Source of the DNA: Bacteroidota bacterium
GTDB taxonomy: Bacteria > Bacteroidota > Bacteroidia > Bacteroidales > B39-G9
Reading direction: 5' to 3'
Assembly (NCBI GenBank): GCA_030592465.1
Contig: JAUVJB010000048.1
Coordinates: forward strand, 1 to 14,679
Length of the DNA stretch: 14,679 bases
Shown: positions 1 through 7,124 of the stretch, one piece after another
Position numbering within the stretch: position 1 is the first letter of the stretch
Layout: each line of letters opens with the position of its first letter
The notes under the pieces: model-generated
What the model was told of the DNA's origin: nothing
Databases searched by the model: none
Seen by the model: only the letters and a program-made list of their open reading frames with translations
Translations under genes and position numbers: made by a program

Positions 1-37
1 GTAAAATTTTGCAATTTCATCTTTTGGTATATTTATA
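1..37. repeat. Outer arm of a 37-bp perfect inverted repeat (partner 235-271)
   Basis: Bases 1-37 are the exact reverse complement of 235-271, which lies inside the zinc-ribbon gene and encodes the residues just before its second CPHC knuckle. Identity stops at base 38 and runs off the left edge, so the true length is unknown. In the minus-strand frame matching the gene there is an in-frame TAG a few codons upstream and no ATG, so this is not the start of a divergent paralogue. It may be a chimeric or folded-back sequence end or a genuine inverted duplication. The match is certain; its origin is not. Confidence 0.9.
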
Positions 38-61
38 ACGAATAAATTAAACTAAAAAAAT

Positions 62-931
62 ATGTATAATTTTGTAACCTTAAATTTAAAATGTCCTATA
101 TGCGGAGAATCGCTAATGGATCATGATAAATTAGTAGATAATGAGCCAAGTGTAAGATTAATTATTGAAACGCCCACAAGCAAGGGCATAATACGATTAA
201 GCTCTGTTTATGACAGTTATAATTATATTTCAGATATAAATATACCAAAAGATGAAATTGCAAAATTTTACTGCCCTCATTGTAAATCGCAAATAACAAG
301 TAAAGAAGAATGCGACACTTGTGGTGCACCCATGGTTACATTTAACATAGAAATGGGAGGCAAGGTAAGTATTTGCTCGCGAAGTGGTTGTAAAAATCAT
401 TTAATGAAATTTTCAGATGTTTCAATAGAATTAGAAAATCTTTATCAAAAATACGGATATCATGGTAAAAGTTCCGTGTATAATGATTTGCGAACAAAAA
501 AAGAAGTTAAACCTGAGCATGACGAAAATAAAGAAATTATTGAAACCGGAGCCTTTCTTCAATCATACTGTCCACATTGTCGTAAAAGTTTGATTGAAAA
601 TAATATGCTTAAATTAAAAATCAAAAGCGACAAATCAGAATCAGGCTATTTATTATTAAGTCCATATATTAACATATTTACATCAATGTCAACAATTTTT
701 TTACCAGAAGATAAAGTTGTAAATGATTTAATTTGCCCACATTGTAACAAAAATCTAATAATTGCCGACAAAAAATGTGAAAAATGCGGTTCTCCTGTTG
801 CAAAAATCTTAATTAGTGCACGAACAAAATTTATTGATTTTTATATATGCACAAAAAAAGGCTGTAGATGGCATGGATTAAAAGAAGAAGATTACGATAA
901 TATTATTCTCGAAGATAGTGAAGAATGTTAG
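62..931 (+). CDS. Tandem double zinc-ribbon protein, function unknown
   Basis: I do not recognise a named family. The 289-residue product has two related halves, each with four paired-cysteine sites. Half one has C11/C14 (CPIC), C71/C74 (CPHC), C84/C87 (CDTCG) and C105/C110. Half two has C170/C173 (CPHC), C225/C228 (CPHC), C239/C242 (CEKCG) and C263/C268. The spacing is nearly the same in both (57 versus 52 residues between the first pairs, then about 10 and 18-21), and each half ends in a C-x4-C segment followed by xxH. This implies two zinc ribbons per half, four zinc sites in all. A charged linker rich in K and E (about 140-162) joins the halves. There is no signal peptide or membrane segment, so it is probably cytoplasmic, perhaps binding nucleic acid or protein. 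ATG 62 is preceded by an A-rich stretch rather than a Shine-Dalgarno site. The upstream sequence is unreliable because of the inverted repeat at the window edge. Confidence 0.85.
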   Translation: MYNFVTLNLKCPICGESLMDHDKLVDNEPSVRLIIETPTSKGIIRLSSVYDSYNYISDINIPKDEIAKFYCPHCKSQITSKEECDTCGAPMVTFNIEMGGKVSICSRSGCKNHLMKFSDVSIELENLYQKYGYHGKSSVYNDLRTKKEVKPEHDENKEIIETGAFLQSYCPHCRKSLIENNMLKLKIKSDKSESGYLLLSPYINIFTSMSTIFLPEDKVVNDLICPHCNKNLIIADKKCEKCGSPVAKILISARTKFIDFYICTKKGCRWHGLKEEDYDNIILEDSEEC

Positions 932-987
932 TTTAAATTTTGTGAAGAAATAAAATGGACGCAAATGTAAAAAAAATAATTTTAACA

Positions 988-1098
988 TTAAAAAAAATCG
1001 CGGAATGCATTTGTTAATCTAATATCAAAATGATTAATAATTAAAAAACTTGCTCCAATACCCCAAGCATGCAAACTGTTGGCTTGTGAAATAGTTCT
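988..1098 (-). pseudogene. Possible C-terminal remnant of an outer-membrane beta-barrel protein
   Basis: Between the convergent zinc-ribbon and amylase genes, the minus strand has a 36-codon open stretch bounded upstream by TAA (1099-1101) and ending in TAA at 988-990. It contains AWGIGASFLI and ends in RLTNAFRDFF. The alternating hydrophobic pattern and terminal phenylalanine resemble the last hairpin of an outer-membrane barrel. There is no start codon and nothing homologous-looking upstream, because the amylase stop lies just beyond it. If real, the rest of the gene was lost when the amylase or neighbouring DNA came in. The stretch is short and could be chance. Confidence 0.3.
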
Positions 1099-1106
1099 TT
1101 ATAGAT

Positions 1107-2978
1107 TTATTTCAATTCAATTATCATTGATGATTTTGCCGGTACAGATATATTCTTTAAATCATTTATTTGTTTATGTGAAATTATATCAAACCCTGTT
1201 TTATAATCTCTCATACATTCATCAAAACGTGATGTGTTAAGTGTTTTGTCAGACTTGTCGTTATTATTTAGAATCACCATAACAGTTTTGTTTTCGTTAT
1301 AACGAAAATATACATAAATTCCATCTTCGGGAATGAAATGTTTAAATTTTCCGGTACTTATTACCGGCTCATTCTTTCGCCATGTTAAGATGTTCTGTAA
1401 ATAATTAAAAACATTATTTTGCAATTTGGTTCTGCCGATAGAAGTAAACGCATTTACTGTGTCGCCTTGCCAGCCACCGGGAAAATCTTCTCGTATAAAA
1501 CCATGACCCTTCGAAGCAAAACCATGCATTAAAATTTCCGTGCCATAATATATTTCGGGAATACCTCGAACAGTTAACAAAAAAGCCATAGCCATTTTAA
1601 ATTTTTTAATATCTTTATTTACTGATGATAAAATACGGTCTAAGTCGTGGTTATCGGCAAAAACAAGAAGATTATCAGGTTCAGGATATAAAAAATCTTG
1701 AGATAGAACATAATATAAACGCGACATTCCTTCAGTCCAGCCTTCTTTTTCGTTAAACGCCTTATTTATAGCCGAATATAATGGGAAATCTGTTAAGCTT
1801 GGAAGCATAGAATTGTAGCTGCCTGATATTTTTGAATCTTTTTGCCAGTAAGCAGCAAAAGGTATTTTTTGCACCCAGGTTTCACCAACGATATTAAAAT
1901 TTGGATATTCAACAAAAACACGTTTTGCCCATTCTGCCATCATTTCTTTGTCAGGATAAGGATAAGTGTCCATTCTAATACCATCAATGCCTGAATATTC
2001 AATCCACCAAATACTGTTTTGAATTAAATAATTAGCAAGATATTTATTTTTTTGGTTTAAGTCAGCCATATTTTCGTCAAACCAACCATTAAGCATTAAA
2101 TTTTTATCAAGCTCTGAAGCATGTATATCAGCAATTGTGCATGCATGAAAATTAGAGCGTGTAAATTCAGGAAATTGATGTATCCAATCGTGCATTGGCA
2201 AATCTTTAATAAACCAATTTTCTATACCACAATGGTTAAACACCATATCCATAATAACTTTTAAATTTCGTTTATGACACGAATCAACAAGGTTTACATA
2301 ATCTTTATTTGTGCCAAGACGAGCATCTGTCTTATAAAAATCGGTTATTGCATAACCATGATATGAATATCGCGGCATATTATTTTCGAGAAACGGATTT
2401 ATCCAAAGTGCAGTAAAACCTAAATCGGAAATATAATCAAGATGATTTATAACACCCTGTAAATCACCGCCATGACGACCATTTGGATTTTTTCTGTCTG
2501 CCTTTTCAGGCATTGTTTTAACATTATCGTTAGCCGTGTCGCCATTAGAAAAACGGTCGGGCATTAAAAGATAAATTGCATCTGACGCATTAAAACCCTG
2601 ATGGATATTTGGTTTCTTGTTTCGCTCCTTTAATTCATATTTATATGTCTCAACAACTTTATTTTTTTGTGTAAACTTTATTTCAAAAATTCCCGGTTTG
2701 GTATTTTTTGAAATAACTATATCGAGAAATAAATAATTGGGTTTTTCAACTTTATTAACTTTACTAAGATTAACACCTTGGTAATTAATACTTACGTCAG
2801 ATTGTGCAATATTTTCACCATGAACCAAAAGCTGCAAATTGGGATTTTGCATACCTACCCACCAAAACATTGGTTCAACTCTCTCAAGAGAAATATTATT
2901 TGAAAATGATAACTGAGAAAAATTCAGTAAAAAAAATGTTAATAATATTAATGTTCTTATTTGTTTATTGTTTTTCAT
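1107..2978 (-). CDS. SusA-like periplasmic GH13 alpha-amylase / neopullulanase
   Basis: This 623-residue enzyme of the cyclomaltodextrinase/neopullulanase branch of glycoside hydrolase family 13 cleaves alpha-1,4 (often also alpha-1,6) bonds in maltooligosaccharides or pullulan. A signal peptide is clear at 1-27 (basic KNNKQIR, then LILLTFFLLNF). There is no lipobox cysteine, so it should be a soluble periplasmic protein. An Ig-like N-terminal domain (about 28-120) precedes the (beta/alpha)8 barrel. The four GH13 regions are present: DMVFNH (D244), GIRMD (R335, nucleophile D337), VGETW (acid/base E366) and FADNHD (D445). A beta-sandwich closes the C-terminus. Length matches SusA (about 617). 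No SusC, SusD or other glycan-uptake gene lies next to it, unlike a canonical sus locus, so it may act alone or serve internal or glycogen-derived glucans. Exact substrate range cannot be read from sequence. Confidence 0.92.
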   Translation of the reverse strand: MKNNKQIRTLILLTFFLLNFSQLSFSNNISLERVEPMFWWVGMQNPNLQLLVHGENIAQSDVSINYQGVNLSKVNKVEKPNYLFLDIVISKNTKPGIFEIKFTQKNKVVETYKYELKERNKKPNIHQGFNASDAIYLLMPDRFSNGDTANDNVKTMPEKADRKNPNGRHGGDLQGVINHLDYISDLGFTALWINPFLENNMPRYSYHGYAITDFYKTDARLGTNKDYVNLVDSCHKRNLKVIMDMVFNHCGIENWFIKDLPMHDWIHQFPEFTRSNFHACTIADIHASELDKNLMLNGWFDENMADLNQKNKYLANYLIQNSIWWIEYSGIDGIRMDTYPYPDKEMMAEWAKRVFVEYPNFNIVGETWVQKIPFAAYWQKDSKISGSYNSMLPSLTDFPLYSAINKAFNEKEGWTEGMSRLYYVLSQDFLYPEPDNLLVFADNHDLDRILSSVNKDIKKFKMAMAFLLTVRGIPEIYYGTEILMHGFASKGHGFIREDFPGGWQGDTVNAFTSIGRTKLQNNVFNYLQNILTWRKNEPVISTGKFKHFIPEDGIYVYFRYNENKTVMVILNNNDKSDKTLNTSRFDECMRDYKTGFDIISHKQINDLKNISVPAKSSMIIELK

Positions 2979-3145
2979 GTTGGTTGGTATATTGTGCGTT
3001 GTGAGTATAAATGCAGTGCATTATTTAATCCACTCTAAAATTAATTTATATTCATAAATTATAGTACTTCATGCCGAATGACTTATACGCTTTATTTTAA
3101 GCTAATGTATCTTACTAAAATTCAAATAATTCAGCCGGGTTAATC

Positions 3146-3934
3146 TTAAATTGCAACATCTTTGATGTATTCTTTTAATCTTTCATTAGCAATTTTTGCA
3201 TATTCAGATGATATTTCAGAACCAATCCATTTTCTATTTAATAAATGAGCAACTTTTGCAGTTGTTCCACTACCCATAAAGGGGTCATATATCAGATCTC
3301 CTTCGTTTGACCAAGTTATAATTTGGTCAAAGGCTAATTTTTCAGGGAATATGTCCGGATGTTTGTAAGCTATCTTGTCTTTTGTTGAAATTCCACCACC
3401 AACAGAATAAGAAAATACGTTACCTACTTTTTTTTCTTTTGTTCGTTCTACCTTTTTGTAATTTAACGTTCCTTCCTTGCCACGATTTTTCATATTTGCA
3501 AGACCATTGTATTTAGTTGGCTCTGTTATTGGATTAAAAGTTTTAGGGACGCCTTTTGAAAAAACAAACATATATTCAAAATGTTGATGGTATCTATTCC
3601 CTGTTGTAGGCATTGGGTTATTTTTGTAATAAATCATTGTATCGTGAATATTAAAACCATTTTCCTTAAAATAAAGAGCTTGTTTAAAAGACGTTCCCGT
3701 TTCGCTCCCATTTTCAGTTTTATCTCCAACAACCCAAATAATTACACCCCCTTTTTTTAAAACTCTATACAAGTCTTTTACAATTCTTTCAAAAGACAAG
3801 TCATAACCATTATAATTTCGTAAATCATCATAAGGCGGAGAAGTTAAGACCATGTCGATACTTTCTGTTTGCATTTTAGCCATTGTATCAATACAATTTT
3901 CTATGTATATCTTATTTAAAATCAATTTTCCCAT
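3146..3934 (-). CDS. Beta-class site-specific DNA methyltransferase (N4-cytosine or N6-adenine)
   Basis: This enzyme transfers a methyl group from S-adenosylmethionine to an exocyclic amino group in a specific DNA site. The 262-residue protein has the permuted order of the N6_N4_Mtase family: catalytic motif IV TSPPY at 31-35 comes first and the SAM-binding motif I DPFMGSGTT at 217-225 last, with FEYMFVFSKG (119-128) between. TSPPY occurs in both m4C and m6A enzymes, so neither base nor target site can be assigned. The small region between the motifs leaves a short recognition domain, as in solitary phage- and element-borne methyltransferases. It sits 184 bp downstream of the restriction-modification pair on the same strand but has its own promoter box. 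It could be an accessory methylase of that system or a solitary enzyme. No nuclease partner is fused to it. The call as a DNA methyltransferase is firm. Confidence 0.9.
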   Translation of the reverse strand: MGKLILNKIYIENCIDTMAKMQTESIDMVLTSPPYDDLRNYNGYDLSFERIVKDLYRVLKKGGVIIWVVGDKTENGSETGTSFKQALYFKENGFNIHDTMIYYKNNPMPTTGNRYHQHFEYMFVFSKGVPKTFNPITEPTKYNGLANMKNRGKEGTLNYKKVERTKEKKVGNVFSYSVGGGISTKDKIAYKHPDIFPEKLAFDQIITWSNEGDLIYDPFMGSGTTAKVAHLLNRKWIGSEISSEYAKIANERLKEYIKDVAI

Positions 3935-3938
3935 AATG

Positions 3939-3946
3939 CAAAGATA
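3939..3946 (-). promoter_or_regulatory. Bacteroidota -7 promoter box abutting the methyltransferase start
   Basis: On the minus strand the sequence TATCTTTG fits the TAnnTTTG -7 consensus of this phylum. Only four bases (CATT) separate it from the ATG at 3934. In this consensus transcription starts a few bases after the box, so the message would begin at or just before the start codon, meaning leaderless or nearly so. The -33 element is weak (a TTTTAC about 22 bases upstream). Confidence 0.6.
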
Positions 3947-3997
3947 GTTATTTCATTAGCGTTCTTTAGTAAAATTTTTGTTTTTCACGACATGTTC

Positions 3998-4119
3998 ACA
4001 ATGGTTATTATATGAAAAGTAGGCGATTTCGTGATAATCATCTGTCAATTTACACAAAGGTTGAAGCGGGCTACAAATATTAATATACCATCATACTGCC
4101 TATTTTTTATATACATTGT
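3998..4119. repeat. Long imperfect inverted repeat between the two methyltransferase genes
   Basis: The arms are ACAATG...AAAAGTAGGC (3998-4024) and GCCTATTTT...CATTGT (4098-4119). They pair with a few unpaired bases and enclose a loop of about 73 bases that is less AT-rich than its surroundings (contains GTTGAAGCGGGCTAC). The right end overlaps the stop codon of the gamma-class methyltransferase, and read from that strand GTCTAAC fits the RYYYAAC consensus of integron attC sites. The partner GTTRRRY box is not intact at the other end. It could be a structured transcription end, a degenerate cassette-type recombination site or a dispersed repeat. Confidence 0.5.
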
Positions 4120-5696
4120 TAGACTTCGTATTCCTTTATTAATATTTTGTTTATTTCATTTAAGAATTTTTCATCGTTCCTGTTTTCTAATACTGAATTT
4201 CTATAATTGTTATATAAACTAATAATTCTTTGTTCTGTTTCTAAATTCAATTTTGATAAATCCAACATTAGAGCATTATTTAAATCATTTGGCTCAAACT
4301 TTTTTAATCCGTCTCCATATTCTCTTCTGTTATCGTTGAATATTTGATGTGCTACGTCAGTTAATAAATAAGCAAATAGTAAATCAATATTTAGTTTACT
4401 AAATAGGGTTTTTATTGGGTAAATACAATGGAATGTGGTTAAATTACTTATTTCTGCTTCATTCCTAATAAATTTCAACCCACTTCTGTTAAATACACCA
4501 ACCCATATTGGTGATGGTGGTCTGTTTTCGATAGAATACCAAGGATTACGTTTTGATGTTAAATATTTCTTATTTATTTCTTGTTGTTTTCCTATTTCTA
4601 TATAATTTAACACATTAATATTGTTAGGATTTTCAGTTCCATTGAATAAAAATATTTTAGCATTAGCTCCTTTTAAATTCACAAAATCATTTTTTGTGAA
4701 GAATGATTTATCTACATCTTTTGACCTTGTAATGCAAGGTAGTAAATATTGCTCACTAATTTTATGCTCTTTGGCTTTTTTTATGTTAAAAGTAAAATAA
4801 TCATTTGCTCCTGTTGCAATACCCCTTACAACTTTTGCTACATTATTAAATGATATAAGATTTTTATATTTTTTACTCTGTTGTTTTTGATAATAAGCTC
4901 TCCACTTAATATTTGGGTTAAGCTCTTTTTTTATTATTGAAATTTGTCCGGAACTTTTAGGGTAATTATTAATTATTTCTGTTATTCCGTTTAATTCTTT
5001 GTGATTAGTTACTGTTGAAAAATTAACTTTTTGGTTATTATTATCTTTTGCAAATAAAAGAATAGCACTTGTTGTTAAAGCATTATCAAAAACATTTTCT
5101 TTAAAATCAAATATAAATATATGCCTTAATAAGTTTGATTTTAATAAATAGTCCTTAATATTTTTACCATAATCTGAATTTAGAAACTCAGAAGGAATTA
5201 TATATGCAATTCGTCCATTTTCATTTAATTGGTATATTGATTTTAACAAAAAAAGTGTATAAATGTTAGTAAATCCACTAAGATGAAAATTTAGTCTTTG
5301 TTTTATTTCTTCTAATGTTTTAGTGTTTTCATAATCGTGAAATTTTAAATATGGTGGATTGCATATTATTCTATCATATTTATTGTTCCAATCATTAAAT
5401 AGATAATTTTCTAAGTTTAATTTTACATTTGTAAAATTATGAAAATTACTTTGTGCTGTTTCAAATATTACAGGGTCAACATCAAAACTTGTTATTTCTA
5501 TATTTGGTTTTTCTTGCAGTATTAGTCTCGAAAAAATACCAAGTCCAAATGCAGGTTCAAGTAATGTAGAAAAATCATTGCCTTTTAATAACCAATCAAC
5601 CATAATTTTGGCAATAGGTTCTGGTGTAAAAAATTGAGCAAATTTTTTACGATGTGTTACGGAAACTTTTTTTGTATATTCTTTTTCTAAAATCAT
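4119..5696 (-). CDS. Gamma-class (Eco57I/TaqI-type) N6-adenine DNA methyltransferase of the AccI-like system
   Basis: This 525-residue type II modification enzyme methylates adenine in the target site and so protects host DNA from the adjacent nuclease. The motifs are in gamma-class order: motif X FAQFFTP (19-25), SAM-binding motif I LLEPAFGLGIF (45-55), acidic motif II FDVDP (71-75) and catalytic motif IV NPPY (113-116). The C-terminal half, about 270-500, lacks these motifs and should be the target-recognition domain. Length is close to what I remember for M.AccI (about 540). The ATG follows immediately after the nuclease stop codon (TAG|ATG, no gap), so the two are co-transcribed and probably translationally coupled. 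In this order the nuclease is transcribed first, which leaves open how the host is protected when the system enters a new cell. No controller (C) protein gene is visible. Confidence 0.88.
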   Translation of the reverse strand: MILEKEYTKKVSVTHRKKFAQFFTPEPIAKIMVDWLLKGNDFSTLLEPAFGLGIFSRLILQEKPNIEITSFDVDPVIFETAQSNFHNFTNVKLNLENYLFNDWNNKYDRIICNPPYLKFHDYENTKTLEEIKQRLNFHLSGFTNIYTLFLLKSIYQLNENGRIAYIIPSEFLNSDYGKNIKDYLLKSNLLRHIFIFDFKENVFDNALTTSAILLFAKDNNNQKVNFSTVTNHKELNGITEIINNYPKSSGQISIIKKELNPNIKWRAYYQKQQSKKYKNLISFNNVAKVVRGIATGANDYFTFNIKKAKEHKISEQYLLPCITRSKDVDKSFFTKNDFVNLKGANAKIFLFNGTENPNNINVLNYIEIGKQQEINKKYLTSKRNPWYSIENRPPSPIWVGVFNRSGLKFIRNEAEISNLTTFHCIYPIKTLFSKLNIDLLFAYLLTDVAHQIFNDNRREYGDGLKKFEPNDLNNALMLDLSKLNLETEQRIISLYNNYRNSVLENRNDEKFLNEINKILIKEYEV

Positions 5697-6791
5697 CTAA
5701 AAATCGTTGATGTTTAAAAGTGATTTTAAATTTTCTATATCTAAATAGGCTGTGCCTTTCTCAAAAGTCACATAAAATAATAACCGTCCTCGTCCCATTT
5801 CTCTTCGAATACTTTTGTGTTCAGGCTCTTCAATTTTATATGCTATTTGTTTTGTTTTTCTTGTGTTTATTTTTATCGTTGTTTTATTTTGATTCTTAAT
5901 ATCTGGACTTATTTCATAATATTCTCCTTCTTTATCCGGTTCTGTAATTAATGAGAGAATATTTTTGAATGAGATACCGTAAGATTTGTCAAAAAAAATC
6001 TGAAAATAATAATGAGGAACATTAAATTTTTCAATCCATTTATAAACAACTTTTATGTCTTCAATTTTTGGTGTGATACTCAGATAATCACGTTTTTTGA
6101 CGATTGCAATATTATCTTTTAGTTCTTTGAATAGTAAAGAAAGTTTCTGTAATCTATCAGTTGCCTTCCAACTAGGTCTTCTGAAACTTACTGCATTTAT
6201 TGTATGTTCATTTATGTTGTTTAATATTTCAATAAAATGCTTTTTTTTCGGATGTTCTAATAAATCTGAATACTCAGATAGAATTTCATTTTTTACTTTA
6301 AGAGCTTTTTGTAGATGCAATTCTGTTCTTTTTTGCATTTCATTCTCGTATTTTTCAATTAAAAATGCACTTGAACGAATTTCTAAACCTGCAATAGCTT
6401 TCTTAACATAATTTTCAATGTCGGTATGTTTTAGCTTACTAATATCGTAGCCAAATTTATTATCAAAGTCTTCCTTTTTAAAGACTAATAGGTCTGGACG
6501 TTTTCCAATTGTATCTAATTCGTCTTGAAATTCATTGTAGAATTTGTCAAAACCTTCTTCACCCGCTATTAAATCATCAGATTTTCCATATCTGACAGCA
6601 ATATAATTTTTTAAAGTTTCATTTATGGCTCTAAAAATTAAATCTTCTGCCCACTCTCCTTGTTCCTTGTTTGTAATAAAGTTAGATGACGCTTGTGTTG
6701 GTGGTGATGTTCTATCTCTTTCCTGTGAAAAATCAACAATAGTCGCTGGTATTAGTTTCGTCAATTCTCTTATTTCATCAAAGTATGTCAT
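5697..6791 (-). CDS. AccI-like type II restriction endonuclease
   Basis: This 364-residue protein is the likely nuclease of the restriction-modification pair; AccI (about 366 residues) cuts GT^MKAC. The assignment rests on remembered family resemblance, length and partner gene, not on a search. Visible features fit a PD-(D/E)xK nuclease with an ExR variant: QGEWAE (44-49), KRPDLLVF with P99-D100, then LEIRSSAF with E137 and R139. A helical, charged middle section (about 145-235) and a conserved-looking C-terminus (GRGRLLFYVTF) follow. The start at 6791 is supported by the Shine-Dalgarno-like AAGGA six bases upstream and a TAnnTTTG box 31 bases upstream. It is the first gene of a two-gene operon with the methyltransferase. 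Specificity GTMKAC is inferred only from family membership. Confidence 0.75.
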   Translation of the reverse strand: MTYFDEIRELTKLIPATIVDFSQERDRTSPPTQASSNFITNKEQGEWAEDLIFRAINETLKNYIAVRYGKSDDLIAGEEGFDKFYNEFQDELDTIGKRPDLLVFKKEDFDNKFGYDISKLKHTDIENYVKKAIAGLEIRSSAFLIEKYENEMQKRTELHLQKALKVKNEILSEYSDLLEHPKKKHFIEILNNINEHTINAVSFRRPSWKATDRLQKLSLLFKELKDNIAIVKKRDYLSITPKIEDIKVVYKWIEKFNVPHYYFQIFFDKSYGISFKNILSLITEPDKEGEYYEISPDIKNQNKTTIKINTRKTKQIAYKIEEPEHKSIRREMGRGRLLFYVTFEKGTAYLDIENLKSLLNINDF

Positions 6792-6797
6792 ATTTTA

Positions 6798-6802
6798 TCC
6801 TT
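6798..6802 (-). promoter_or_regulatory. Shine-Dalgarno-like site of the restriction endonuclease gene
   Basis: AAGGA lies six bases before the ATG at 6791. A good Shine-Dalgarno site is unusual in Bacteroidota, whose genes mostly lack one, and no other gene start that I inspected in this window has one. It supports the chosen start and fits a restriction-modification system acquired from elsewhere. Confidence 0.45.
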
Positions 6803-6822
6803 GTCTATTTTAATTCAATCTA

Positions 6823-6830
6823 CAAATTTA
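6823..6830 (-). promoter_or_regulatory. -7 promoter box of the restriction-modification operon
   Basis: TAAATTTG on the minus strand fits TAnnTTTG. A T-rich -33-like element (TTTTC) lies 19 bases further upstream. It would give a leader of roughly 25 bases before the nuclease ATG. Confidence 0.5.
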
Positions 6831-6974
6831 GTTCATTTTTATTTTGTTTGAAAATCTTTGTTCATATGAAAGCCCAACTTGTATATACATGGAACATAAC
6901 CATAAAAACATCCATTTATCCCAACTAAAACATTATATAGTGCTTGAACGAAAACTACGTCATTTATTATTATT

Positions 6975-7083
6975 CGTCATTGAGAACGAAGTGAAGCAAT
7001 CTGTAAATCAATGGATTGCTTCGGTCGTTCCCTGTTAAATATTGCTTCGCAATTTCACAAGGTAAACCTCCCTCGCAATGACG
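6975..7083. repeat. CGTCATTG-type dispersed palindromic repeat
   Basis: The element is bounded by CGTCATTG (6975-6982) and CAATGACG (7076-7083), perfect inverted ends. Inside are a hairpin GAAGCAATC / GATTGCTTC (6993-7001 / 7014-7022) and a second, ATTGC TTC GCAAT (7041-7053). Repeats of this kind (CGTCATTGCGAG...GAAGCAATC) are scattered through many Bacteroidota and other bacterial genomes between genes and are non-coding. The left arm reads GAGAACGAAG, so this copy has drifted from the usual GCGAG form. Confidence 0.8.
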
Positions 7084-7124
7084 GCTATTATGACTGACTT
7101 TACGGATGCACACTAAGTATATTA

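Larger units (their letters stand above)
6792..7124. other. Gene-free region between the giant exported protein and the restriction operon
   Basis: This stretch of 333 bp holds the restriction operon promoter at its left end and a 109-bp palindromic repeat (6975-7083) at its right. Short open frames exist in both directions, but none has a credible start, length or recognisable product. A plus-strand frame at 6844-7038 simply reads through the repeat. No terminator with a T-tract is evident for the gene ending at 7125. Confidence 0.7.

Noticed and set aside
2804..3004. Plus-strand frame with a hydrophobic C-terminus that looks like a membrane segment
   Set aside because: It is antisense to the signal peptide of the amylase; the hydrophobic stretch is a mirror of that coding sequence.
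3117..3160. A short frame overlapping the end of the beta-class methyltransferase that could extend its C-terminus after a frameshift (ending NPAELFEF)
   Set aside because: The annotated protein already has all motifs and a normal length, and there is no slippery sequence to support a shift.
3998..4119. A true integron attC site
   Set aside because: Only one of the two consensus boxes is intact (GTCTAAC); the matching GTTRRRY box is absent and no integrase is in the window, so only a structured repeat is annotated.
6844..7038. A 64-codon plus-strand open frame
   Set aside because: The second half is the translation of the CGTCATTG-type repeat and the first half has no recognisable features.
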